Positions 50,783 through 57,916 of a stretch of 64,000 bases of DNA are shown here, piece after piece. The translations under genes and the position numbers were made by a program. Under the pieces are notes generated by a model. That model saw only the letters and a list, made by a program, of their open reading frames with translations. It was not told the DNA's origin and searched no databases. This DNA comes from Luteimonas sp. S4-F44 (GTDB taxonomy: Bacteria; Pseudomonadota; Gammaproteobacteria; Xanthomonadales; Xanthomonadaceae), in contig NZ_CP093340.1 of NCBI RefSeq assembly GCF_022637415.1, positions 3,447,001 through 3,511,000 on the forward strand, given 5' to 3'. Numbering within the stretch: position 1 is the first letter of the stretch; each line of letters opens with the position of its first letter.

Positions 50783-51832
50783 ATGGCCACGACTTCTACG
50801 CCGCTCGATCGCATCAAGATCCTCGAGCCACGCCATCCCAACCGCTCGACCGGCATCATCAACGGGCGCACGTCCGGCATCCTCAACTGGAACGACATCC
50901 CGTACCCGTCGTTCTATCGCGCCTACAAGGAGCTCTCGACCAACTTCTGGATTCCAGACGAGGTCGACATGAAGAGCGACGCCAAACAGTACGGTGAGCT
51001 CTCGGCGCGCGAGAAGAACGCCTACGATTCGATCATCGGCCTGCTGGCCACGCTCGACTCGCCGCAGACGCGCTTCATCTACAACGTCGCCGAGTACATC
51101 ACCGACCCGGCCGCGCACGCCAACGCCGCGATCATCGGCCAGCAGGAAGTGATCCACAACGAGAGCTACAGCTACGTCCTGGCCTCGATCACCGACCTGT
51201 CGAACCAGAACCGCGTCTTCGAAATCGCGCGCACGCATCCCACGATCCAGAAGCGCAACGCGCCGATCATGGAGTCGTACGACGACTTCATGCGCGAGAA
51301 GACCGCCGAGACGCTGCTGCGCTCGCTGATCCAGTCCTCGATCCTCGAAGGCATCAACTTCTATTCGGGCTTCGCGTACTTCTACAACCTGGTCCGCCAG
51401 AACCGGATGACCGGCACCGGCAAGATCATCAGCTTCATCAACCGAGACGAACTGGCCCATACCAAGTTCATCAGCGAGGTGATCCGCGCCATCGTCGGCG
51501 AGAACCCGGAGCTGCAGACCAACGAGCTCACCGACTACGTGCACAAGGCCTTCGCCCACGCGATCGACCTGGAAGTGCAGTGGACAGGCGAAGTGCTCGA
51601 CGGCATCGACGGCATCGACGTCGACGAGATGATCCGCTACGTGAAGTACCGCGCCAACAAGATGTCCGGCATGCTCGGCATCGAGAAGCTCTACACCGAG
51701 ACCACCGACAACGTCATGCCGTGGATCAAGGCCTACGCCGACAACTTCACCGAAACCAAGACCGACTTCTTCGAGATGCGCAACGCGTCGTACAAGAAGA
51801 CGAATTCGGACAACGGCTTCGACGATCTTTGA
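50783..51832 (+). CDS. nrdB: Class Ia ribonucleoside-diphosphate reductase, beta subunit
   Basis: Radical-generating diiron subunit of the reductase, 349 residues. The metal site and radical Tyr are complete: Asp92 in TLDSPQTR, Glu122 and His125 in QQEVIHNESY, radical Tyr129, Glu in SSILEGINFYSGF, and the EXXH pair in RDELAHTKF. The C-terminal tail NSDNGFDDL is the acidic peptide that docks on NrdA. The start ATG follows GAAACACGAGAAACGC. Its upstream region is shared with the repeat at 50668-50742, so translation depends on readthrough of that structure or on a separate promoter. Confidence 0.97.
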   Translation: MATTSTPLDRIKILEPRHPNRSTGIINGRTSGILNWNDIPYPSFYRAYKELSTNFWIPDEVDMKSDAKQYGELSAREKNAYDSIIGLLATLDSPQTRFIYNVAEYITDPAAHANAAIIGQQEVIHNESYSYVLASITDLSNQNRVFEIARTHPTIQKRNAPIMESYDDFMREKTAETLLRSLIQSSILEGINFYSGFAYFYNLVRQNRMTGTGKIISFINRDELAHTKFISEVIRAIVGENPELQTNELTDYVHKAFAHAIDLEVQWTGEVLDGIDGIDVDEMIRYVKYRANKMSGMLGIEKLYTETTDNVMPWIKAYADNFTETKTDFFEMRNASYKKTNSDNGFDDL

Positions 51833-51841
51833 GGCATCGCA

Positions 51842-51948
51842 AAACCGGGGTCAGAGTCGATGTTCGTCCGGCGGCCTCGCCGCCACCTGACGATCCGATG
51901 ATCGGAAATCGACTCTGACCCCGGTTTCTGGAACATCGAGTCTGACCC
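51842..51948. repeat. Long inverted-repeat element between nrdB and the flavodoxin gene
   Basis: Arms AAACCGGGGTCAGAGTCGAT (51842-51861) and its perfect complement (51908-51927) flank a GC-rich core with the hairpin GGCGGCCTCGCCGCC. A third half-copy, GAACATCGAGTCTGACCC (51931-51948), also complements the left arm with one mismatch, so alternative folds are possible. The element starts 9 bases after the nrdB stop and ends exactly at the GTG start of the flavodoxin gene. It shares the ACCGGGGTCAGAGT arm with the element at 50668-50742. Confidence 0.85.
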
Positions 51949-52431
51949 GTGCGCATCCTCCTCGCCTACTGTTCGCTCAGCGGCAACACCCGCGACGTCG
52001 CACGGATGGTGCGGGCGCGCTGTGAGGCGCTGGGGCACGAGGTGACCTGGATTGAGACCGACATCCAGACCCTCGCGTCTGTCTGCCCCGATGGCGCCGC
52101 GCACGATCTGTATGTGCTCGGCGCCTGGACCGACAACGCCGGCCGTACGCCCAGCGAGATGAAGCGTTTCATCGCCGACCTGGTCGACGCGGTCGGCAAG
52201 CCCGAACGCGTCGCGGTGTTCGGCACCGGCGAGACGCAGTGGGGCGCGGAGTACTACTGCGGCGCGGTGCATCGCATCGCGACGTTCTTCGGCACCGACT
52301 ACCCGACGCTGGAGATCGAACAGATGCCGCACGGCGAACGCGACGCGCTGAAGATCGAACGCTGGACCGATACCATAGTCGCCCGTACCGAGACCCCGTC
52401 CCATGCAGACCCTGCACGCCTCCACGCCTGA
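51949..52431 (+). CDS. Flavodoxin-domain protein
   Basis: A 160-residue flavodoxin-like protein. The FMN phosphate loop SLSGNTRD (residues 9-16) and the flavin-binding LGAWTDNAG and FGTGETQWG loops are visible, so a functional flavodoxin is likely. Position after nrdAB suggests an electron donor to the reductase or to NrdB radical maintenance, similar in idea to NrdI or YfaE, but it is not a recognisable NrdI. The start is GTG, directly abutting the repeat with no normal ribosome binding site, which makes its translation unusual. It overlaps the next gene by 29 bp. Confidence 0.85.
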   Translation: MRILLAYCSLSGNTRDVARMVRARCEALGHEVTWIETDIQTLASVCPDGAAHDLYVLGAWTDNAGRTPSEMKRFIADLVDAVGKPERVAVFGTGETQWGAEYYCGAVHRIATFFGTDYPTLEIEQMPHGERDALKIERWTDTIVARTETPSHADPARLHA

Positions 52432-52744
52432 CGACTACGCTGCCGCCCTGGCCGCGCATCCGCGCCTGCTCGTGGACTACTACAAGGACGACTGCCCGGG
52501 CTGCAAGATGCTCGACATGTCGCTGGCCAAGTTCGCCGCGACCGACGCTGCGAACGGCCTGGTCCTGCTGAAAGTGAAGCTGGAGATCGTCGGCGAGGAC
52601 TTCTTCCGCGGCCTGGGCCTGCGGCAGACGCCGACGCTGGCGCTGTTTCGCGACGGCGAGGAAGCCGCGCGTCTGGCCGGGTTCCAGAGCCCGCCGCAGA
52701 TCATCCAGGCTGTCGCACGCCATCTCGCGCCGATCGACGCCTGA
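52403..52744 (+). CDS. Thioredoxin-fold protein with CPGC active site
   Basis: A 113-residue cytoplasmic thioredoxin-like protein. The active site is Cys31-Pro-Gly-Cys34 in DDCPGCKML rather than the usual CGPC. The cis-Pro lies in RQTPTLALF, and GFQSPPQIIQ ends the fold. Overlap with the flavodoxin gene (52403-52431) and its place in the nrd block imply a role as reductant of NrdA or as a flavodoxin partner. The CPGC dipeptide, seen in some glutaredoxin-like proteins, would alter redox potential. Start ATG is inside the upstream gene, so translation is probably coupled. Confidence 0.85.
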   Translation: MQTLHASTPDDYAAALAAHPRLLVDYYKDDCPGCKMLDMSLAKFAATDAANGLVLLKVKLEIVGEDFFRGLGLRQTPTLALFRDGEEAARLAGFQSPPQIIQAVARHLAPIDA

Positions 52745-52784
52745 GTCACCGGGCGTCGCGCCCTCTCCCCCGCACGAGTTCCGC

Positions 52785-53186
52785 ATGCCCCCCATTCCCG
52801 ATGCACCAGCCACCGAAGCCCGGATGCTGGAGATCGTCTTCCCCGATCACACCAACCACCTGGGCACGCTATTCGGCGGCCAGGCGTTGGCGTGGATGGA
52901 CAAGGCCGCGTTCATCGCCGCCTCGCGCTATGCGCGGCTGACCGTGGTCACCGCGCGTTCGGAGCAGGTGGATTTCAAGCTGCCGATCCGCCAAGGGCAG
53001 CTGGTGGAGACGATCGCGCGCGTGGTCGAGGTCGGGCGCACCTCGATGCAGGTGGAGGTCGAGGTGATCGCCGAGGACCTGATCAGCGGCGAGCGCGAGC
53101 TGTGCACGCGCGGGCGCTTTGTGATGATCGCGCTCGACTCGCGCGGCCGGCCGGCGCAGGTCCGCGCCTTGCCCAAGGACGCCTGA
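52785..53186 (+). CDS. YciA-type acyl-CoA thioesterase
   Basis: A 133-residue hotdog-fold thioesterase. The family N-terminus (EIVFPDHTNHLGTLFGGQALAWMDKAA) places the catalytic Asp in WMDKAA, with the VDFKLPI-QGQLV strand following. It hydrolyses short- to medium-chain acyl-CoA. It starts 41 bp after the CPGC thioredoxin gene and could be cotranscribed without a functional link to deoxynucleotide synthesis. Its 3' end is antisense to the long C-terminal extension of the next gene. Confidence 0.9.
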   Translation: MPPIPDAPATEARMLEIVFPDHTNHLGTLFGGQALAWMDKAAFIAASRYARLTVVTARSEQVDFKLPIRQGQLVETIARVVEVGRTSMQVEVEVIAEDLISGERELCTRGRFVMIALDSRGRPAQVRALPKDA

Positions 53187-53756
53187 GGCTGCGAAATGCG
53201 CGGCCCAGGCCTGCAGCACTGGCTGCAAGCCGAGGTAGCGCCGCCCGTCCCAGCCGCTGGCGAGCACGCGTCCCTCGCGGTCGACCAGCACCAGATTCGG
53301 CGGCGCGATCCCGCCCAGCGCGCGCACCGGGTCGAGCATGCGCAACCGCCGCGGTTCGATCGCCGGCCACGGCATCGCCCGCAGGCGCATCGTGCGACGC
53401 ATCTGCGCTGCCGATTCGTCGAGGCTGGCGTAGACCACCTCGGTGTCGGCGCCGGCCGCGCGCAGCGCGTCGCGCACCTCGCGCAGCGTCGGCGAGAACG
53501 CGTGGCACGGCGCGCACCAGTCGGCGCCGAAGTACAGCGCGACGATTTCCGGCGGCCGGTCCCAGCGATACGCCGGCAGGTCCACGCCGTCGGGACGCAC
53601 GAGCGCGGCGTCGATCGCCGCGCGCAGCGCGGGATCGGCACGGCTGGCATCGTCGCCCGATGCCGGCGCCGACAGCGGCGCGATGAGCGACAGCAACGCG
53701 GCGAGCGCCGACACCCGCACAGCGCGCCACTCAGAAGTTGAAGCGGGCGCTCGCAT
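52869..53756 (-). CDS. Exported thioredoxin-like protein with abnormal readthrough tail
   Basis: Signal peptide at residues 1 to about 32 (VSALAALLSLIAPLSAPASG), then a TlpA/thioredoxin-like domain with active site CAPC (81-84) in YFGADWCAPCHAFSP and cis-Pro around GGIAPPNLVLVD. The domain ends at about residue 190 (QAWAAHFAA, near 53190). From there the frame stays open for another 105 codons antisense to the thioesterase gene; that tail is His/Arg/Leu-rich and looks non-biological. A stop may have been lost at 53184-53186. It overlaps the receptor gene by 26 bp and is cotranscribed with it. Likely a periplasmic thiol or metal-handling partner. Confidence 0.7.
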   Translation of the reverse strand: MRAPASTSEWRAVRVSALAALLSLIAPLSAPASGDDASRADPALRAAIDAALVRPDGVDLPAYRWDRPPEIVALYFGADWCAPCHAFSPTLREVRDALRAAGADTEVVYASLDESAAQMRRTMRLRAMPWPAIEPRRLRMLDPVRALGGIAPPNLVLVDREGRVLASGWDGRRYLGLQPVLQAWAAHFAASGVLGQGADLRRPAARVERDHHKAPARAQLALAADQVLGDHLDLHLHRGAPDLDHARDRLHQLPLADRQLEIHLLRTRGDHGQPRIARGGDERGLVHPRQRLAAE

Positions 53757-55932
53757 ACGCCGACCGCGCGAAGCGGGGTCCGTAGACGTAGTCGCTGTCG
53801 CGGCCGGCACCGGTCTCCAGGTCTCGCTGCCGCTGGTCGAGCAAGTTGCGCAGCCCCAGCGCCAGGTCCCAGTGACGCGCGCCCCGTCCCAGGTGCCAGG
53901 TCGTACCGACGTCGACGACCCAGAAGTCGCGCGTGCGTACCAGCGCGGCGGCGTTGTGGTGCAAGGCCTGCATCCGTCCGGTGTACTTCACGCCGACGAA
54001 GGCGTCGATCAGCGGCGATGGCGACCACACCAGTTGCGCCTGCCCGCCCCAGCGCGGCGACTTGAGCGCCTCGCGCGTCGCCAACACGGTGCTGCCGCCC
54101 GCGTCGCGGTCGTCGAACACCACCTGCGCGTCGTCGTAGCGATTGCGGTACCACGCCACCCCCGCGCTCAGGCTCAGGTCGTCCGAGGCCTGCCAGCCCA
54201 GGTTGCTCTCGAAGCCGGCGACCCGCGAGCCGCTGGCGTTGCTGCGCAGCTGGTACAGGCCGTCGGCGTCCTCGCGGATCTCGCCGAGCACGAAGGTGTC
54301 GCGCAGCCGCGTTGCCGAGACCGTCGCGTCCCAGCTCAAACGCCCGTTGGCCGCGACCGGCCGCCAGTCGATGCCCAGCATCGCGGTCGTCGCGCGTTCC
54401 TCGTCGAGGCCTTCGGCATTGCGGATACGGACCGGCTCGGCGCCGAGCGTGTCGACGTGCAGGTCCTCACTGAACACTTCCGGCGCGCGAAAACCGGTCG
54501 AGACGCCGGCGCGTAGTTTCACCGCATCGCGCGCCTGCCAGGCCAACGCGATGCGCGGCGAGAGGATCGGGTCGTCGAGCGCCGAATGCCGGTCCAGGCG
54601 CGCGCCCAGCACCAGGTCCACGTCCTCGGCGATCGTCCACTCGTCCTGCACGAACGCGCCGAGGTTGGAAAACGTCTCGCGCTCGCCGCGGCGCAACGTG
54701 GTGCCGGTCGCATCGCGCTGGTCGTCGCGCACCGATTCGCGCCGGTACTGCAGCCCGAACGCGAGCGCGTGCGCGCCGTGGCGCAGCGTGTACTGACCAT
54801 CGAGGTAGTGCAGTGGGTTGACGGTGTAGCCGTACTGGTCGAAGGCGGTCGCGGCCGGGCTGCCGGGCACGTCCGGATCGAGCGCACCGGCCTCGAAGCC
54901 GGGCGCCGCGGGATCGGTCTCCACATCCCCCAGGCCACCGTAGAAGCTGTGGCGCCGGATAAAGGCGAACGCGTAGCCGAGCGTGAGATCCGCGGTCTCG
55001 TCGACGATCCGTTCCCAGTGCACGCCGCCGCGGTGGTACTCGGTCTCGAGCGACTCGGCGATGTTGGCCTGCCACTCGGGCCTGTCGAAGCGATTGCCGC
55101 CGCGGCGGTCCTCGCGGGTGAGCAGGTAGTGCGCGCGCAGCGTGTCGGCCTCTCCCAGCGCGCGCCAGGCCTGCACGCCGGCGACGCGCTGGTCCTTGCC
55201 GGCGATCTCGCTGTAACCGTCGTCGTTGAAGTCGATCGGGTCGTGCTTGGCCCACTGGCCCACGACAGACAGTCCGCCTCGGCCGTCGGCCGCCACCCGG
55301 TCCACACGGCCATCCACGGTGCGCATCGGCTCGCCCTGCTGCAGCTCGATGCCGGCCTGCACGAAGCCGCCGCTGCGAGCAGGGCGGGGCGGGATCAGAT
55401 TGATGACGCCGGCCACCGCCCCGGGTCCGTAGAGCGCCGATCCACCGCCCTTGACGACCTCGACACGATCGATGAACGCGGCCGGGATCTGCTCAAGCCC
55501 GTACACGCTGCCCAGCGTCGACAACAGCGGCGCGCCATCGAACAGCAGCTGGCTGTAGGCGCCGCCCATCCCCAGCAGCTGGACCTCGGAGGTATTGCAG
55601 TTCTGACAGTTGCTCTCCACGCGCAGACCGTTGATCAGCTCGGCGACGCGCGAGAAATCGGTCACCCCGCGCAACGCGATGTCCTCGCCGCGCAGCAGTT
55701 CGGTGCGCACCGGCACGTCGGAGAGCAAGCGCTCGCTGCGCGTGGCGGTGCTGACCACCGCCTCGACGCGCTGCAACTCGACCGGGCCGCGCTCCTGCGC
55801 GGCGATGGTGCCCGGGCCTGCGGCACTGAACGCGAGCAGCAGCGATGCGCAGGCCGGCGATCGCCGGAGGCAGGCGCGCGGCATCAGGGCCGGCGCGAGG
55901 CGAGAGGATCGGAACGGGGGAACAGGCGTCAT
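53731..55932 (-). CDS. TonB-dependent receptor, probably for manganese
   Basis: A 733-residue TonB receptor. The plug domain (about 60-190) carries a Cys pair, Cys109 and Cys112 in SNCQNCNTSEV, next to the loop LGMGGAYSQLLFDG and the standard VEVVKGGGSALYGPGAVAGVINLI. The barrel ends ARFNF. An MntR-type box lies 11 bp upstream and mntR is divergent, so Mn2+ or a Mn chelate is the likely ligand (inference). ATG 55932 is the first; ATG at 55884 (MPRACLRR) gives a cleaner signal peptide and leaves a leader behind the predicted promoter, and may be the true start. Confidence 0.88.
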   Translation of the reverse strand: MTPVPPFRSSRLAPALMPRACLRRSPACASLLLAFSAAGPGTIAAQERGPVELQRVEAVVSTATRSERLLSDVPVRTELLRGEDIALRGVTDFSRVAELINGLRVESNCQNCNTSEVQLLGMGGAYSQLLFDGAPLLSTLGSVYGLEQIPAAFIDRVEVVKGGGSALYGPGAVAGVINLIPPRPARSGGFVQAGIELQQGEPMRTVDGRVDRVAADGRGGLSVVGQWAKHDPIDFNDDGYSEIAGKDQRVAGVQAWRALGEADTLRAHYLLTREDRRGGNRFDRPEWQANIAESLETEYHRGGVHWERIVDETADLTLGYAFAFIRRHSFYGGLGDVETDPAAPGFEAGALDPDVPGSPAATAFDQYGYTVNPLHYLDGQYTLRHGAHALAFGLQYRRESVRDDQRDATGTTLRRGERETFSNLGAFVQDEWTIAEDVDLVLGARLDRHSALDDPILSPRIALAWQARDAVKLRAGVSTGFRAPEVFSEDLHVDTLGAEPVRIRNAEGLDEERATTAMLGIDWRPVAANGRLSWDATVSATRLRDTFVLGEIREDADGLYQLRSNASGSRVAGFESNLGWQASDDLSLSAGVAWYRNRYDDAQVVFDDRDAGGSTVLATREALKSPRWGGQAQLVWSPSPLIDAFVGVKYTGRMQALHHNAAALVRTRDFWVVDVGTTWHLGRGARHWDLALGLRNLLDQRQRDLETGAGRDSDYVYGPRFARSAYASARFNF

Positions 55933-55943
55933 AGTACCGCCTT

Positions 55944-55959
55944 TATAGCCATTGCTATA
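55944..55959. promoter_or_regulatory. MntR operator (TATAGC-N4-GCTATA)
   Basis: TATAGC-CATT-GCTATA, a perfect 6-bp inverted repeat with a 4-base centre. It fits the enterobacterial MntR consensus AACATAGC-N4-GCTATGTT in its core. On the minus strand it overlaps a promoter-like pair TTGCTA-17 bp-TATAAA that would drive the TonB receptor, so bound MntR would block the -10. It lies in the 136-bp divergent region with mntR and may also autoregulate that gene. Confidence 0.85.
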
Positions 55960-56068
55960 TTAATTAGCAAACAATCTGTTACTGACTCTACGCTTAAATT
56001 TCCGCGTTTCGATGCCGGCGATTGGCGACAATAGCGGTATCGCATCGTTTTTCCGGACCCGCGACCGC

Positions 56069-56536
56069 ATGGTCAGAACGCCGCCAGACCGCCGTACACC
56101 GGGCCGTCCCGGGCCCCTGCTCGATGCCGACGTCCAGGTCGAGAGCTTCCGCCAGGTCCGCAACGCGCACCGCTCCGAACTCACCGAGGACTACGTCGAG
56201 CTGATCTCCGATCTGCTCGCCGATGCTGGCGAGGCCCGCCAGGTCGACATCGCCGCGCGGCTGGGCGTGGCACAGCCCACGGTCGCGCGCACGCTCAAGC
56301 GGTTGGTCCGAGACGGCCTGGTGATCCAGCGGCCCTACCGCGGCGTGTTCCTGACCGACGCCGGCGAGGCGCTGGCGACGGCCAGCCGCGAGCGCCACCA
56401 CATCGTCGAGGCCTTCCTGATCGCGCTCGGCGTGCCAGAGGACATCGCACGTCGCGATTCGGAGGGCATCGAGCATCACGTCAGCCCGGAAACGCTGGCG
56501 ATCTTCGCCGAATTCACGCGAAATCACGGGAACTGA
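56069..56536 (+). CDS. mntR: Manganese-responsive regulator MntR (DtxR family)
   Basis: A 155-residue metalloregulator, the exact length of E. coli MntR and closely similar: [51 protein letters not shown] (helix-turn-helix) and [38 protein letters not shown]. The metal ligands (Glu near residue 23, His in RHHIVE, Glu-x2-Glu-His in EGIEHH) are all present. Mn2+ binding promotes repression of uptake genes. The ATG at 56069 matches that length; an ATG at 56012 would add 19 residues. It is divergent from the TonB receptor over an MntR box. Confidence 0.95.
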   Translation: MVRTPPDRRTPGRPGPLLDADVQVESFRQVRNAHRSELTEDYVELISDLLADAGEARQVDIAARLGVAQPTVARTLKRLVRDGLVIQRPYRGVFLTDAGEALATASRERHHIVEAFLIALGVPEDIARRDSEGIEHHVSPETLAIFAEFTRNHGN

Positions 56537-56600
56537 CGCCTAAGAAATGGGATGTCGAATGTGGGTCAAACCGCATGGACAGGCTCGGGTCCGGCTTCAG

Positions 56601-56621
56601 TAATGTTATTTTATAACATTA
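56601..56621. promoter_or_regulatory. Zur operator (TAATGTTAT-TTT-ATAACATTA)
   Basis: A perfect inverted repeat, TAATGTTAT-TTT-ATAACATTA. Its core matches the gammaproteobacterial Zur box (GAAATGTTATANTATAACATTTC type). It sits just 17 bp before the ATG at 56639, where a promoter would be, and is followed by AT-rich AGTATATTGAGG. It therefore marks a zinc-repressed transcription start whose downstream gene is now the zigA remnant. Confidence 0.85.
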
Positions 56622-56638
56622 GTATATTGAGGGCCCCA

Positions 56639-56877
56639 ATGTCCGCTTCTCCCGTGTCTGCCGTTCACCGCTACTGGGCGACCGGCGGCAGGAACTGGCG
56701 ATCATCGGTCTCGACCTTGACCTGGCCGTGGTGCGCGCACGACTCGACGCCTACCTGGTCGACGACATCGCGGCGGGCGCCTGGTCCGAGGCCTGGACCG
56801 ACCTGGAGGATCCGTTTCCGGCATGGCGGCTGGGCTTGAGCGGCCGCGCCATCGCCGCGGCGCCCGCGGCCTGCTAG
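56639..56877 (+). pseudogene. Remnant of a zinc-responsive G3E GTPase gene (zigA/cobW type)
   Basis: From 56675 a frame reads LGDRRQELAIIGLDLD and continues to AWTDLEDPFPAW before a TAG at 56875-56877. That is the C-terminal signature of ZigA-type COG0523 GTPases (GDRRQELVFIG, LDxCLL, DPFPxW). An ATG at 56639 opens only about nine family-like codons (MSASPVSAV) in a different frame; the roughly 300 codons that should carry Walker A and the CxCC site are missing. The simplest reading is an internal deletion with frame shift. It keeps its Zur box 17 bp upstream. The start of metN lies 31 bp after the TAG. Confidence 0.75.
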
Positions 56878-56908
56878 CCTGCACGCCGGTTCTTGCGCAG
56901 CGCAGCAC

Positions 56909-57916
56909 GTGATCCGTTTCGAAGGCATCCACAAGTCCTACCCGGTGCACGGGCGCGAGGTCATCGCGCTGCATCCGCTCGACCTCACGATCCAGGCCGG
57001 CGAGGTGTTCGGCATCGTCGGGCATTCGGGCGCCGGCAAGTCGACACTCTTGCGGCTGATCAACGGCCTGGAGACACCCAGCGGCGGCTCGCTGACGGTC
57101 GACGGCCAGGCGCTTGGCACGCTCGACGGCGACGGCCTGCGGCACTTGCGCCGGCGCGTGGGCATGATCTTCCAGCACTTCAACCTGCTCTCTGCCCGGA
57201 CCGTGCTGGACAACATCGCCTTCCCGCTGCGCCTGGCCGGCGTGCCGAAGGCGCAGGCGCGCGCCCGAGCGCAGGACCTGCTGGTGCGCGTCGGCCTGGA
57301 GGCGCACCGCGACAAGTACCCCGCGCAGCTGTCGGGCGGGCAGAAGCAGCGCGTCGGCGTGGCGCGCGCGCTGGCGACCGAGCCCAAGATCCTGCTGTGC
57401 GACGAGGCGACCAGCGCCCTCGACCCGCAGACCACCGCCTCGGTGCTGCAGCTGCTCGACGGCATCAACCGCGAGCTGGGCCTGACGATCGTGCTGATCA
57501 CCCACGAGATGGATGTCGTGCGCCGGGTCTGCGACCGCGTCGCGGTGCTCGACGCCGGGCACCTGGTGGAGAGCGGTCCGGTCGCCGAGGTGTTCCTGCA
57601 CCCCCAGCACCCGACCACGCGCCGCTTCGTCGCCGAATCCGAGGCGATCGACGAAGGCGCGCTGCAGGAGGACATCGCGCACGTGGACGGGCGCCTGCTC
57701 CGACTCACGTTCACCGGCGAGGAGACCTGGCAGCCGCTGCTGGGCCGTGTCGCGCGCGAGACCGGCATCGACTACACGATCCTGGCCGGGCGTATCGACC
57801 GCATCAAGCGCCTGCCCTACGGCCAGCTGACGCTGGCGGTGACCGGCGCCCAATCCGACGAGGCGCTGCGCCGGTTCGCGCAGGCCGGCGTGCACGTCGA
57901 GGAGCTACCGCGATGA
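56909..57916 (+). CDS. metN: Methionine ABC transporter ATP-binding protein
   Basis: MetN energises methionine import. It has 335 residues with a GTG start (56909). Walker A GHSGAGKS (about 38-45), signature LSGGQKQR, Walker [13 protein letters not shown], and the H-loop ITHEMD. A C-terminal NIL/ACT-like domain (about 265-335), which mediates methionine feedback in this family, is present ([18 protein letters not shown] block). The metN stop and metI start overlap in ATGA at 57913-57916. The Zur box and remnant immediately upstream could now influence its transcription. Confidence 0.95.
   Translation: MIRFEGIHKSYPVHGREVIALHPLDLTIQAGEVFGIVGHSGAGKSTLLRLINGLETPSGGSLTVDGQALGTLDGDGLRHLRRRVGMIFQHFNLLSARTVLDNIAFPLRLAGVPKAQARARAQDLLVRVGLEAHRDKYPAQLSGGQKQRVGVARALATEPKILLCDEATSALDPQTTASVLQLLDGINRELGLTIVLITHEMDVVRRVCDRVAVLDAGHLVESGPVAEVFLHPQHPTTRRFVAESEAIDEGALQEDIAHVDGRLLRLTFTGEETWQPLLGRVARETGIDYTILAGRIDRIKRLPYGQLTLAVTGAQSDEALRRFAQAGVHVEELPR

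Noticed and set aside
51949-52431. Naming the flavodoxin nrdI
   Set aside because: NrdI belongs to class Ib systems with a distinct sequence; here the reductase is class Ia and the protein looks like a general flavodoxin domain.
56552-56839. A 95-codon plus-strand frame over the Zur box and zigA remnant
   Set aside because: It is in a different frame from the conserved C-terminal signature and crosses the operator; it is not a protein-coding candidate.
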